Assembly: GCF_001424385.1 (NCBI RefSeq) | Contig: NZ_LMPO01000009.1 | Coordinates: 206,980 to 240,862, forward strand | Source of the DNA: Curtobacterium sp. Leaf183 | Lineage (GTDB): Bacteria > Actinomycetota > Actinomycetes > Actinomycetales > Microbacteriaceae | Reading direction: 5' to 3' | DNA length: 33,883 bases | Shown: piece by piece, positions 26,040 through 33,849 of the stretch | Layout: each line of letters starts with the position of its first letter | Numbering within the stretch: the stretch's first letter is position 1 | The notes under the pieces: model-generated | Seen by the model: only the letters and a program-made list of their open reading frames with translations | What the model was told of the DNA's origin: nothing | Databases searched by the model: none | Program-made: the position numbers and the translations under genes

Positions 26040-26078
26040 CCACCGTCGACGGGCGTCCCAGGTGCCCGTCGACGGTGG
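26040..26078. promoter_or_regulatory. Operator: 15-bp inverted repeat containing two CCGTCGACGG palindromes
   Basis: CCACCGTCGACGGGC (26040-26054) is perfectly inverted at 26064-26078 across a 9-nt spacer. Each arm contains the 10-bp palindrome CCGTCGACGG (26043-26052 and 26066-26075), 23 bp apart centre to centre, about two helical turns. It sits in the 101-bp gap between the divergent SDR and XRE genes, over the SDR -35 region and upstream of the XRE -10 box. The likely binding protein is the XRE regulator. Confidence 0.65.
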
Positions 26079-26114
26079 GACCGCGAGTACCACCCCGGAG
26101 GTCGGCGTCCGGGG

Positions 26115-26120
26115 CAGGAT
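26115..26120 (+). promoter_or_regulatory. -10 box, leaderless promoter of the XRE regulator gene
   Basis: CAGGAT ends 6 nt before the ATG at 26127; same box as on the alcohol dehydrogenase promoter. Confidence 0.5.
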
Positions 26121-26126
26121 GGGCAC

Positions 26127-26960
26127 ATGAACGAGTTCGCGACCGTGCTGCGCGCCTGGCGCGACCGCGTGACGCCCGAGGCCGTGGGGCTGCCCGCCGG
26201 AGCCGGTCGCCGCACGCCCGGACTGCGGCGCGAGGAGCTCGCCGCGCTCGCCGGGGTGAGCGTGGACTACGTGGTGCGTCTCGAGCAGGGCCGCTCGGTC
26301 AACCCGTCGCCGCAGCTGCTCGGGTCCCTGGCCACCGCGCTCCGGCTGACGACCGAGGAACGCGACCACCTGTTCCGGGTCGCGGGTGCCGCACCGCCGT
26401 CACGCGGTGTCGTCCCGCGGCACGTCACGCCCGGCGTACAGCGCTTGATCGACCGGCTCGGGGACGTCCCGCTGGCCGTGTTCACCGCGACGCACGACAT
26501 CCTGCTCTGGAACGACCTCTGGGCCGCCCTGACCGGTGACCCGGCGCGGCTGGTCGGCATCGAGCGCAACCTGGTGTGGCGGCACTTCATGGTCGGCCAC
26601 GAGGGCGTGGAGTACGACGACGACCACCAGGAGGAGTTCTCCAGCGACCTCGTCGCCGACCTGCGTTCGGCAGTCGGCCGGTACCCGGGCGACCGCGCCC
26701 TGGCCGACCTCGTCGCGCGGCTGCGACGCGAGTCCTCGGAGTTCGAGCGCCGCTGGGCGGTGGCGCGAGTCGCTGAGCACCGGGCGAGTCGCAAGACCCT
26801 GCGGACGCCGGTGGGCGGGATCGAGGTCGACTGCGACACGCTCAGTGTGCCCGGTGGTGACCTGCGGATCGTCGTCTACACCGTGGTGCCCGGTTCGGCC
26901 GACGCGGAGAAGCTCGACCTGCTCCGCGTCACGGGGCTGCAGCAGCTCGTGCCCCGCTGA
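26127..26960 (+). CDS. XRE-family transcriptional regulator with MmyB-like ligand domain
   Basis: A 277-residue regulator. The N-terminal helix-turn-helix domain (about 5-75) reads NEFATVLRAWRDRVTPEAVGLP, then RRTPGLRREELAALAGVSVDYVVRLEQGRSVNPSPQLL, typical of this actinobacterial group. The C-terminal half (about 100-270) is the MmyB-like domain: DVPLAVFTATHDILLWNDLWAALTGDP, NLVWRHFM, and VARVAEHRASRKTLRTPVGGIEVDCDTLSVPGGDLRIVVYT, thought to bind a small hydrophobic ligand. Such regulators often control a neighbouring oxidoreductase gene; the divergent SDR and the palindromes in the promoter region fit this. The start at 26127 follows a CAGGAT box; a longer frame exists upstream but overlaps the operator. 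Its stop is 14 bp from the fabF-like gene's stop. Confidence 0.9.
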   Translation: MNEFATVLRAWRDRVTPEAVGLPAGAGRRTPGLRREELAALAGVSVDYVVRLEQGRSVNPSPQLLGSLATALRLTTEERDHLFRVAGAAPPSRGVVPRHVTPGVQRLIDRLGDVPLAVFTATHDILLWNDLWAALTGDPARLVGIERNLVWRHFMVGHEGVEYDDDHQEEFSSDLVADLRSAVGRYPGDRALADLVARLRRESSEFERRWAVARVAEHRASRKTLRTPVGGIEVDCDTLSVPGGDLRIVVYTVVPGSADAEKLDLLRVTGLQQLVPR

Positions 26961-26974
26961 CCGGGCCGGAGAGC

Positions 26975-28219
26975 TCAGCCCCGGGTCAGCAGGAGCGAGG
27001 CGTTCTGTCCGCCGAAGCCGAACGAGTTGGTGAGCGCCGCACGGAGCAGGACGGTCCGAGCGGTACCGGACACCACGTCGAGGTCGATCGCGGGGTCCTG
27101 GTGCTCCAGGTTGAGCGTCGGCGGCACGACCCCGGTCTCGAGTGACCGGACCGTCAGGATCGTCTCGACCGCGCCGGCCGCGCCGAACAGGTGCCCGACC
27201 GCGCTCTTCGGTGCGGTGACGACCGCACCGCGCCCCACCACCCGCGCGATCGCAGCCGCCTCGCTCGCGTCGCCGACCGGGGTACCCGTCGCGTGGGCGT
27301 TCACGTGGTCGACGTCTCCCCCGCGCAACCCGCCCATGCGCAGCGCCTGGGTCATGGCCCGCTCCTGACCCGAGCCGTCCCCGCGTGGTGCCGTGATGTG
27401 GAACGCGTCCGCGGTGATCCCCCACCCGGCCAGGACCGCGTGCACCCGGGCACCACGGGCCCGGGCATGTGCGGCGCGCTCGACCACCACGATGCCGGCG
27501 CCCTCTCCCAGCACGAACCCGCGCCGGCCGCGGTCGAACGGGCGGGACAGCGTGGTCGGGTCGTCACCGTCGGGCTTGGCGAGGGCCTGCGACTGGGCGA
27601 AGGACGCCATCGTCACGGGGGTCACCGCGGCCTCGGTCCCGCCCGCGACCACGACGTCGGCCTCGCCGGTGCGGAGGAGCCGCGCCGCCATGGCGATCGC
27701 CTCAGCACCGGAAGCGCATGCCGACACCGTCGTGTACGCACCGGCCCGGGCGTCGAGCTCGATGCTGACCTGCGCCGCCGCACCGTTGGCCATGAGCATC
27801 GGCACGGTTCGCGGCGAGACCCGGCGCGCACCGTTCCGCCCGAGCTCGTCGTGCGCGTCCAGCAGCGTCTCGATCCCGCCGATCCCGGTCCCGAGCACGA
27901 CCGCGAGCCGCTCCGGATCGACGCCGGGTCGACCGGCGTCGGCCCAGGCCTCCCCCGAGGCGACGAGTGCGAGCTGCTGGCTGCGGTCGAGTCGCTGTGC
28001 CCGGACGCGACCGAGGGCGGCGTCGGCGTCGAGGGCCGCGTCGGCCCCCACACGGATCGGGACCCGGTCCCAGAGCATGCCGGCGCGGTCGAGCTCGTGC
28101 ACGCCGGACCGTCCGTCGACCAGGGCCGTCCACAGCGGGTCGACGCCGTGGCCGAACGGAGACACCGCGCCGAGGCCGGTGATGACGATGTCGTCGTCGT
28201 TCTGAGTTGTATGCTGCAC
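26975..28219 (-). CDS. Beta-ketoacyl-ACP synthase II (FabF-type KAS)
   Basis: A 414-residue condensing enzyme that extends acyl-ACP with malonyl-ACP. It begins DDDIVITGLGAVSPFGHGVDPLW, the standard KAS II N-terminus. The Cys-His-His triad is visible: C168 in TVSACASGAEAIAMA, the first histidine in VNAHATGTPVGDASE, and the second in KSAVGHLFGAAGAVE. The glycine-rich C-terminus SFGFGGQNASLLL is also characteristic. The GTG at 28219 was taken because it gives the normal length and lies in the divergent promoter region. There are no acyl carrier protein, FabD or FabH genes beside it, so it is probably not the housekeeping fatty-acid synthase gene; the divergent TetR regulator suggests an inducible or lipid-tuning role. 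Confidence 0.92.
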   Translation of the reverse strand: MQHTTQNDDDIVITGLGAVSPFGHGVDPLWTALVDGRSGVHELDRAGMLWDRVPIRVGADAALDADAALGRVRAQRLDRSQQLALVASGEAWADAGRPGVDPERLAVVLGTGIGGIETLLDAHDELGRNGARRVSPRTVPMLMANGAAAQVSIELDARAGAYTTVSACASGAEAIAMAARLLRTGEADVVVAGGTEAAVTPVTMASFAQSQALAKPDGDDPTTLSRPFDRGRRGFVLGEGAGIVVVERAAHARARGARVHAVLAGWGITADAFHITAPRGDGSGQERAMTQALRMGGLRGGDVDHVNAHATGTPVGDASEAAAIARVVGRGAVVTAPKSAVGHLFGAAGAVETILTVRSLETGVVPPTLNLEHQDPAIDLDVVSGTARTVLLRAALTNSFGFGGQNASLLLTRG

Positions 28220-28242
28220 AAGTTGAGTTGTACCACGTACAA
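28207..28242. promoter_or_regulatory. Tandem TetR-type operators over the fabF/tetR divergent promoters
   Basis: TTGTACCACGTACAA (28228-28242) is a perfect palindrome of 6-bp arms about CAC. A weaker copy, TTGTATGCTGCACAA (28207-28221), lies upstream with centres 21 bp apart, two helical turns. The strong copy covers the TACAAT box of tetR and the minus-strand TACAAC box of the ketosynthase; the weak copy covers the ketosynthase GTG start. Binding should therefore shut both genes. Confidence 0.65.
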
Positions 28243-28243
28243 T
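28238..28243 (+). promoter_or_regulatory. -10 box, leaderless promoter of tetR
   Basis: TACAAT, close to the ideal TATAAT, ends 6 nt before the ATG at 28250 and overlaps the operator palindrome. Confidence 0.6.
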
Positions 28244-28249
28244 CGGGAC

Positions 28250-28810
28250 ATGGCAACCACTCGGGGGCAGGCGACCAGGGCACGCATCCTGGCAGCGGCC
28301 GCGGGCCTGCTCGCTGACCGAGGGCCCCGCGCGCTCACCGTGAGCGACGTCGCCCGGGCGGCCGAGGTGTACCCGAACCAGATCACGCACCACTTCGGCT
28401 CGAAGGACCGTCTGGTCGTCGACGCGGCCTTCGTCCGGTTCCTCCGCGACACGACACGGCTGCAGGCGGCCGGGCGTCGGACGTCGTCGCCCGAGGCCTT
28501 CCGCCAGGCCCTCGCGCGGACCGCCCTTGCGATGCCGTCGACCGCGCTGCTCGTGACGGCACTCGGACTCGCACAGGACGACGACGCCCTGCGGGAACGG
28601 ACCGCCACGCTGCTCGCGGTGCTGTTCCGGCAGTCGGAGCGCTACCTCGACCGGATGCTCGTCGAGCACGGGTGGACGAGCGAGCACGGCGTCCCCCGCG
28701 ACGCCCGGACGTTCTGGAGCGCCGTGTTCGGCGCCGTCCTCTTCGCCACCGCGGGGGCGGCGGGTGGACCGTCCGACCTGGACGTCGCAGCGACGATCAG
28801 CATCCACTGA
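28250..28810 (+). CDS. TetR/AcrR-family transcriptional regulator
   Basis: A 186-residue repressor. The N-terminal helix-turn-helix reads TRARILAAAAGLLADRGPRALTVSDVARAAEVYPNQITHHFGSKDRLVVDAAF (about 8-60), with the family's HHFGSKD after the recognition helix. The C-terminal ligand/dimer domain (about 65-186) is helical and not recognisable by subgroup; it includes ALLVTALGLAQDDDALRERTATLLAVLFRQSERYLDRML. The ATG at 28250 was preferred to the in-frame ATG at 28211, because the latter would overlap the operator and divergent gene. It likely represses itself and the divergent beta-ketoacyl-ACP synthase; the inducer may be an acyl compound, which is inference. Confidence 0.9.
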   Translation: MATTRGQATRARILAAAAGLLADRGPRALTVSDVARAAEVYPNQITHHFGSKDRLVVDAAFVRFLRDTTRLQAAGRRTSSPEAFRQALARTALAMPSTALLVTALGLAQDDDALRERTATLLAVLFRQSERYLDRMLVEHGWTSEHGVPRDARTFWSAVFGAVLFATAGAAGGPSDLDVAATISIH

Positions 28811-28839
28811 CGGGCGACACCCCGGGGTGCCCGGCTGCC

Positions 28840-29559
28840 CTAGTGCTCGCCGAACCCGGACCGGACGAGTGCGTCCAGCGCGTCGACGGCGTCCTGGGCG
28901 TCGTCGCCGGTCGCCTCGATCGTCAGCGTCGCGCCCTTCGGCAGGGCGAGCGCCATGATGCCGAGCAGGCTCTTCGCGTCGACGCCGTTGACGTGGACCG
29001 CGGCGTCGTACCGCGCGGCGGTCTTCACGAACTCGGCCGCGGGACGGGCGTGCAGGCCGGTCTCGTTGACCAGCTCGACGCTGGTGGACGCAGCCACGTC
29101 GGCTGCCGCTCCGGTCCCGTCGGCCGCTGCGGGTCCTCCAGGCAGGTCCGGGCTGGAGGCCCCACCCGCGTCCGCCTCGCTGGCTGCGGCCGATGCGGCG
29201 GCTGCGAGCACCGCGGTGGCGTCGCCACCCGTCTGCGCTGCGACCGCAGCGGCGACCGCACCCTCGACGACCGGCGCGTCCGACACGTGGACACGCGCGC
29301 GGAGGTCGTCGTCGAGGAAGTCGAGCGCCGTGTCCGTCGTCAGGTACGCCGAACCGAGGTCGCACAGGACGACGATCGCATCGGCGCCCGCGAGTTCCTC
29401 GAGCCCCGCGGTGATCGCCTCGAACGAGGTCCCGATCCCGCCGTCGTCCGTGCCGCCGGCGGCCACGAGGGGGACGTCCGCGGCCATCTGACGAGCCAGC
29501 TCGACGGTCCCCGTGGCGATCGCCGCGCTGTGCGAGACGACCAGGATGCCGACGGTCAC
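28840..29559 (-). CDS. dhaM: Dihydroxyacetone kinase phosphotransfer subunit DhaM (EIIA-HPr fusion)
   Basis: A 239-residue phosphocarrier that passes phosphate from the PTS to DhaL-bound ADP for dihydroxyacetone phosphorylation. The N-terminal mannose-type EIIA domain (about 1-125) has the phosphorylated histidine H10 in GILVVSHS and AAGGTDDGGIGTS. An Ala/Gly-rich linker (about 125-155) leads to an HPr domain (about 157-239) with H170 in NETGLHARPAAEFVK and the conserved SLLGIMALALPKGATLTIEA region. The Escherichia coli form also has an EI-like segment; it is absent here, so phosphate should come from the general EI enzyme. The GTG start overlaps the dhaL stop (GTGA). Last gene of dhaK-dhaL-dhaM. 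Confidence 0.93.
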   Translation of the reverse strand: MTVGILVVSHSAAIATGTVELARQMAADVPLVAAGGTDDGGIGTSFEAITAGLEELAGADAIVVLCDLGSAYLTTDTALDFLDDDLRARVHVSDAPVVEGAVAAAVAAQTGGDATAVLAAAASAAASEADAGGASSPDLPGGPAAADGTGAAADVAASTSVELVNETGLHARPAAEFVKTAARYDAAVHVNGVDAKSLLGIMALALPKGATLTIEATGDDAQDAVDALDALVRSGFGEH

Positions 29560-30182
29560 GCCGCGTCCACGGCGGCGCGGAGGATGTACGCGGTCGACTG
29601 CGCGCCCGGGTCGCGGTGCCCGACGGCGCGCTCCCCCAGGTAGCTCGCCCGGCCCTTGTGCGCCACGAGTGGTTCGGTCGATTCGGCGCCGGTGACGGCG
29701 GCGTCGGCCGCGGCCTCGAGCACCCGCTCGGGCGACTCGCCGGCGCCGGCAGCCGTCGCCGCGGCGTCGACGGCCGGCGTCCACGCGTCGATCATCGTCT
29801 TGTCGCCGACGGCGGCCTTGCCGCGCGAGACCACGCCGTCGCGCGCCGCGGTGAGCACGGCGACCAGCGTGTCGGCGTCGAGTTCGGTCGCGTCGCCAGC
29901 GGCCTGTGCCGCCTTCAGGTACGCGGTGCCGAACAATGGTCCGGCCGCGCCGCCGACCGTGGAGATGAGCTTCGTGGCGACGGTCTTGAAGACCGCACCC
30001 GGCGTGTCGAACGAGCCGGCGTCGACGGCCTCGAGCACGGCGCGGAAGCCACGGTCGAGGTTCTCGCCGTGGTCCCCGTCGCCGATCTCACGGTCGAGCG
30101 TGACGAGCTCAGCCCGGTGTTCGTCGATCGTCGCGGCGGTGCGGCGCACCCAGTCGATGGCCCATGCGGTGTCGAGCGCCAA
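29556..30182 (-). CDS. dhaL: Dihydroxyacetone kinase ADP-binding subunit DhaL
   Basis: A 208-residue subunit that holds ADP permanently as a cofactor, is phosphorylated to ATP by DhaM and hands the phosphate to the substrate on DhaK. The Mg-ADP site is seen in LDREIGDGDHGENLDRG (aspartates at about 33-40), and KLISTVGGAAGPLFGTAYLKAA (about 70-90) contacts the nucleotide. The C-terminal half includes GDKTMIDAWTPAVDAA and KGRASYLGERAVGHRDPGA, both conserved. The start is TTG at 30182: the family's N-terminus (MALDTAWAIDWVR) begins there and AAGGGA lies upstream. It follows dhaK by 29 nt and overlaps dhaM by 4 nt. Confidence 0.93.
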   Translation of the reverse strand: MALDTAWAIDWVRRTAATIDEHRAELVTLDREIGDGDHGENLDRGFRAVLEAVDAGSFDTPGAVFKTVATKLISTVGGAAGPLFGTAYLKAAQAAGDATELDADTLVAVLTAARDGVVSRGKAAVGDKTMIDAWTPAVDAAATAAGAGESPERVLEAAADAAVTGAESTEPLVAHKGRASYLGERAVGHRDPGAQSTAYILRAAVDAA

Positions 30183-30211
30183 TTCGTTTCCCTTCGAGCG
30201 ATGTGTCGGTC

Positions 30212-31213
30212 TCAGCGGCCCCAGCGCAGCGCGGGGGTCTCGACCGGAGCGTCCCAGAGCGTGGTCAGGTCGTCGTCGAGCACCGTGACGGTGATCGAGA
30301 ACCCCTGCATCTCGAGGGACGTGACGTGGTCGCCCACCAAGCTACGCGCGACCTCGAAGCCCCGGTCCGCCAGCACCTCGGCGGCGCGCCGGTAGACGAT
30401 GTACAGCTCGGACAGCGGGGTCCCGCCCATGCCGTTGACGAACAGCAGCAGCCGCGACCCCGTCGGTGGCGCCAGGTCGGTCAGCACCGGTTCGAGCACA
30501 CGGTCGACGAGCTGGTCGACCGGGGCGATCGCGATGCGTTCGCGCCCCGGTTCGCCGTGGATGCCGATGCCGAGCTCCGCCTCGTCGTCGCCCAGGGTGA
30601 ACGACGGCACGCCCGCGTGCGGGACCGTCCCGGGCGCGATCGCCAGGCCCATCGAGCGGGTGACGTCGTTGACGTGGCGGGCGACGGCGGCGACGGCGTC
30701 GAGGTCGTCCCCGCGCTCGGCGGCCGCTCCGGCGCACTTCTCGACGACGACCGTGCCGGCGACACCGCGGCGGCCGGCCGTGTAGAGCGAGTCCTGCACG
30801 GCGACGTCGTCGTCGACCACGACGGTCTCGACCCGGATGTCGTCCATCCCGGCGAGTTCAGCGGCGGTCTCGAAGTTCAGGACGTCGCCGGTGTAGTTCT
30901 TGACGATGTGGAGCACCCCGGCGCCGCCGTCGACGGCCTTGGTGGCGGCGACGATCGGGTCCGGCGTCGGGCTCGTGAACACCGGACCGGGTACGGCGGC
31001 GTCGAGCATGCCGAACCCGACGAAGCCGGCGTGCAGGGGCTCGTGCCCGCTGCCGCCACCGCTGACCAGGCCGACCTTGCCCGCGACCGGGGCATCGGTC
31101 CGTCGCAGGTGGATCGGGTCCTCGACCAGGACGACGTGACCGGCATGCGCCGCGGCGAACCCGCGCACGGTCTCGATGACGACGTCCTGCGGGTCGTTGA
31201 TGAGCTTCTTCAT
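30212..31213 (-). CDS. dhaK: Dihydroxyacetone kinase substrate-binding subunit DhaK
   Basis: A 333-residue subunit that binds dihydroxyacetone covalently as a hemiaminal to a histidine and receives phosphate from DhaL to make dihydroxyacetone phosphate for glycolysis. The substrate histidine is H219 in GIGIHGEPG (H218 in Escherichia coli). Also present are KKLINDPQDVVIETVRGFAAAH at the N-terminus, GLVSGGGSGHEPLHAGFVG (about 48-66, active-site loop), VKNYTGDVLNFETAAELA and RLLLFVNGMGGTPLSELY. The ATG at 31213 gives the standard start; the longer frame runs into the promoter region. First gene of dhaK-dhaL-dhaM, divergent from glpF with two shared operators between. Confidence 0.95.
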   Translation of the reverse strand: MKKLINDPQDVVIETVRGFAAAHAGHVVLVEDPIHLRRTDAPVAGKVGLVSGGGSGHEPLHAGFVGFGMLDAAVPGPVFTSPTPDPIVAATKAVDGGAGVLHIVKNYTGDVLNFETAAELAGMDDIRVETVVVDDDVAVQDSLYTAGRRGVAGTVVVEKCAGAAAERGDDLDAVAAVARHVNDVTRSMGLAIAPGTVPHAGVPSFTLGDDEAELGIGIHGEPGRERIAIAPVDQLVDRVLEPVLTDLAPPTGSRLLLFVNGMGGTPLSELYIVYRRAAEVLADRGFEVARSLVGDHVTSLEMQGFSITVTVLDDDLTTLWDAPVETPALRWGR

Positions 31214-31314
31214 GAGCTGGCCTCCACGGGGTCTCCACACGCGGACCAGGTCAGCACACCGCCGACGTCGTCCGGAGTGCCGCCAATCTACAACGGGCGG
31301 GCGTTCGCGCGACA

Positions 31315-31328
31315 TGCACGTTCGTGCA
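31315..31328. promoter_or_regulatory. Operator 1 (TGCACGTTCGTGCA), dha side
   Basis: A 14-bp inverted repeat, TGCACG-TT-CGTGCA, identical to operator 2 at 31380. It lies 102 bp upstream of dhaK, near the -35 region of a possible minus-strand TAGATT -10 box at about 31285-31291. The regulator is not in the window. Confidence 0.65.
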
Positions 31329-31379
31329 GTGCGGTCCGGGCGAGAACCGGCTCCCGGGTGGGCATGCGCACACCCCCTC

Positions 31380-31393
31380 TGCACGTTCGTGCA
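31380..31393. promoter_or_regulatory. Operator 2 (TGCACGTTCGTGCA), glp side
   Basis: Exact second copy of the 14-bp palindrome, 65 bp from the first, about six helical turns if 10.8 bp each. It lies about 52-65 bp upstream of the glpF -10 box. Two identical sites in one divergent region suggest joint control of dhaKLM and glpFK, perhaps by looping. Confidence 0.65.
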
Positions 31394-31444
31394 CTTTGCC
31401 GCAGATCGCTCACGTGTCCATCGCCCTCAGCGAAAACCCAGCAG

Positions 31445-31450
31445 TATGCT
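31445..31450 (+). promoter_or_regulatory. Probable -10 box of glpF
   Basis: TATGCT, 68 nt before the glpF ATG, with no good -35 element. The leader of about 60 nt contains GGAGG 6 nt before the ATG. The 305-bp gap 31214-31518 otherwise holds the two operators and no gene. Confidence 0.4.
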
Positions 31451-31518
31451 CGCCCCAATCACTCGACGGGGAGTGCCGGAGCAGCCCGGACCCCCTCTCA
31501 CAGCACTGGAGGTCACCG

Positions 31519-32241
31519 ATGGACGACATCGGCGTCAAGTTCCTGTCCGAGCTCGTCGGCACCGCGATGCTCATCATCCTGGGTGGGGGTGTGGTCGCCG
31601 CCGTCTCGCTCAAGAAGTCCAAGGGCTTCGGCGCAGGCTTCCTCATGGTCACGATCGGTTGGGGCTTCGCGGTCTTCACCGGCGTCACCGTGTCGTACAA
31701 GTCCGGCGGGCAGCTCAACCCCGCGGTCAGCCTGGCGCAGGCCATCCTCGGCAACATCACCGTGGGCGCGATGCTCCTCTTCTGGCTCGCCCAGATGATC
31801 GGTGCCGTGATCGGCGCCGTGATCGTCTGGCTCGCCTACAAGCAGCACTTCGACGAGGAGCCCGACCCGGCGGCCAAGCTCGGCGTCTTCTCGACCGGTC
31901 CGGCCATCCGGTCCTACGGCTGGAACCTCGTGACCGAGATCGTCGGCACGTTCGTCCTCGTGTTCACGGTCATCGCCTTCACGAACGGCAAGACCCCGTC
32001 CGAACTCGGGGCCGTCCCCGTCGCCTTCCTCGTGATCGCGATCGGTGTCTCCCTCGGTGGCCCGACCGGCTACGCGATCAACCCGGCCCGTGACCTCGGC
32101 CCGCGCATCGCCCACGCCTTCCTGCCGATCAAGGGCAAGGGCTCGAGCGACTGGTCCTACGCCTGGGTCCCGGTCGTCGGCCCGCTCGTCGGTGGTGCGA
32201 TCGCCGCCGGCCTGTCGTACGCGCTCCTCCCCCTCGCCTGA
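31519..32241 (+). CDS. glpF: Glycerol uptake facilitator (MIP/aquaglyceroporin)
   Basis: A 240-residue six-helix channel for glycerol. The two half-membrane NPA loops are [13 protein letters not shown] (about 63-75) and [12 protein letters not shown] (about 190-201); aspartate after NPAR is the mark of glycerol facilitators as opposed to water-specific aquaporins. Hydrophobic helices include [62 protein letters not shown] and [20 protein letters not shown]. The ATG has GGAGG 6 nt upstream. glpK follows after 71 bp, so the pair is likely one operon; the divergent dhaKLM operon handles a related C3 substrate. Confidence 0.95.
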   Translation: MDDIGVKFLSELVGTAMLIILGGGVVAAVSLKKSKGFGAGFLMVTIGWGFAVFTGVTVSYKSGGQLNPAVSLAQAILGNITVGAMLLFWLAQMIGAVIGAVIVWLAYKQHFDEEPDPAAKLGVFSTGPAIRSYGWNLVTEIVGTFVLVFTVIAFTNGKTPSELGAVPVAFLVIAIGVSLGGPTGYAINPARDLGPRIAHAFLPIKGKGSSDWSYAWVPVVGPLVGGAIAAGLSYALLPLA

Positions 32242-32312
32242 CCCACACCCGTCCACGTCGGCCGGGTCCATCGTCGGATCCGGCCGGCACCACACACCCG
32301 CAAGGAGCACCC

Positions 32313-33824
32313 ATGGCCGACTACATCGTCGCCATCGACCAGGGCACGACCAGCACCCGTGCCATCGTCTTCGACCACTCCGGTTCGATCATCTCCGTCG
32401 GACAGAAGGAACACGAGCAGATCTTCCCGCGCGCGGGATGGGTCGAGCACGACCCGAGCGAGATCTGGGACAACACCCGTGAGGTCATCGGCCAGGCACT
32501 GTCCCGCGCCGACATCACCCGCCACGACGTCGCGGCGGTCGGCATCACGAACCAGCGCGAGACCGCGGTCGTGTGGGACAAGAACACCGGCAAGCCGGTC
32601 TACAACGCGATCGTCTGGCAGGACACCCGCACGCAGTCGATCGTCGACAAGCTCGCCGACGGTGACACCGACCGCTACAAGGCCATCGTCGGCCTGCCGC
32701 TGGCGACGTACTTCGCCGGCACCAAGATCATGTGGATCCTCGAGAACGTCGAGGGTGCCCGCGAGAAGGCCGAGGCCGGCGACCTGCTGTTCGGCACCAC
32801 CGACACCTGGGTCCTCTGGAACCTGACCGGTGGGACCGACGGCGGCGTGCACAAGACCGACGTCACCAACGCGTCGCGCACCCTGTTCATGGACCTCGAG
32901 ACGCTGCAGTGGCGCGACGACATCCTCGCCGACTTCGGCGTCCCGAAGGCGATGCTGCCGGAGATCGTCAGCTCGTCCGAGGTGTACGGCCACGTCGAGT
33001 CCTCGAACCTGCTGCGCGAGGTCCCCATCGCGGGCATCCTCGGCGACCAGCAGGCTGCCACCTTCGGCCAGGCCGCGTTCGACAAGGGCGAGTCGAAGAA
33101 CACCTACGGCACCGGCAACTTCCTGATCTTCAACACGGGCACGGACATCGTCCGCTCCGAGAACGGGCTGCTGACGACCGTCGGCTACAAGTTGGGTGAT
33201 CAGGAGACGCACTACGCGCTCGAGGGCTCCATCGCCGTGACCGGGTCCCTGATCCAGTGGCTGCGTGACAACCTCGGCATCATCCAGAGCGCACCCGAGG
33301 TCGAGGCTCTGGCCAAGACCGTCGAGGACAACGGCGGCGTGTACTTCGTCCCCGCGTTCTCCGGGCTCTTCGCGCCCTACTGGCGTCCGGACGCCCGCGG
33401 TGCCCTGGTCGGCCTCACGCGGTACGTCAACAAGGGACACATCGCCCGTGCAGCGCTCGAGGCAACCGCCCTGCAGACCCGCGAGGTGCTCGACGCCGTG
33501 AACGCCGACTCCGGCGTGGACCTCACCGAGCTCAAGGTCGACGGCGGCATGACCGCCAACAACGAGCTCATGCAGTTCCAGGCGGACATGCTGAACGTCC
33601 CGGTCGTGCGGCCCGTCGTCGCCGAGACCACGGCGCTCGGTGCCGCCTACGCCGCCGGCCTGGCCGTGGGCTTCTGGGCGAACCTCGACGAGCTCCGTGC
33701 CAACTGGCAGGAGGACCGTCGCTGGGAGCCGCAGCTCGACGCCACCGAGCGCGAGCGCACGCTGCGCCTCTGGAAGAAGGCCGTCACGAAGACCTTCGAC
33801 TGGGTCGACGAGGACGTCCAGTAG
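32313..33824 (+). CDS. glpK: Glycerol kinase
   Basis: A 503-residue FGGY-family kinase that phosphorylates glycerol to sn-glycerol 3-phosphate. It begins [19 protein letters not shown] (ATP-binding loop) and has [60 protein letters not shown] and the FGGY signature region [19 protein letters not shown] near the C-terminus, all as in GlpK. The loop before GILGDQQA reads [15 protein letters not shown], without the histidine motif (HFYG-like) that HPr phosphorylates in low-GC Gram-positive bacteria, so PTS activation by that site is unlikely. AAGGAG lies 9 nt before the ATG. A partial repeat-family hairpin follows at the window end. Confidence 0.97.
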   Translation: MADYIVAIDQGTTSTRAIVFDHSGSIISVGQKEHEQIFPRAGWVEHDPSEIWDNTREVIGQALSRADITRHDVAAVGITNQRETAVVWDKNTGKPVYNAIVWQDTRTQSIVDKLADGDTDRYKAIVGLPLATYFAGTKIMWILENVEGAREKAEAGDLLFGTTDTWVLWNLTGGTDGGVHKTDVTNASRTLFMDLETLQWRDDILADFGVPKAMLPEIVSSSEVYGHVESSNLLREVPIAGILGDQQAATFGQAAFDKGESKNTYGTGNFLIFNTGTDIVRSENGLLTTVGYKLGDQETHYALEGSIAVTGSLIQWLRDNLGIIQSAPEVEALAKTVEDNGGVYFVPAFSGLFAPYWRPDARGALVGLTRYVNKGHIARAALEATALQTREVLDAVNADSGVDLTELKVDGGMTANNELMQFQADMLNVPVVRPVVAETTALGAAYAAGLAVGFWANLDELRANWQEDRRWEPQLDATERERTLRLWKKAVTKTFDWVDEDVQ

Positions 33825-33849
33825 TCGTCTGCTGACGCACCGTACGGCC

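Noticed and set aside
26013..26126. 38-residue N-terminal extension of the XRE regulator
   Set aside because: It would read through the palindromic operator and the -10 box; the helix-turn-helix domain begins at ATG 26127.
28211..28249. ATG 28211 as start of the TetR gene
   Set aside because: It lies in the operator and overlaps the divergent gene; ATG 28250 follows TACAAT by 6 nt and gives the normal N-terminus.
28501..28806. Extended minus-strand frame joining DhaM, TetR-antisense and FabF
   Set aside because: Antisense of tetR in one frame; the KAS domain begins at 28219 and there is no homology upstream.
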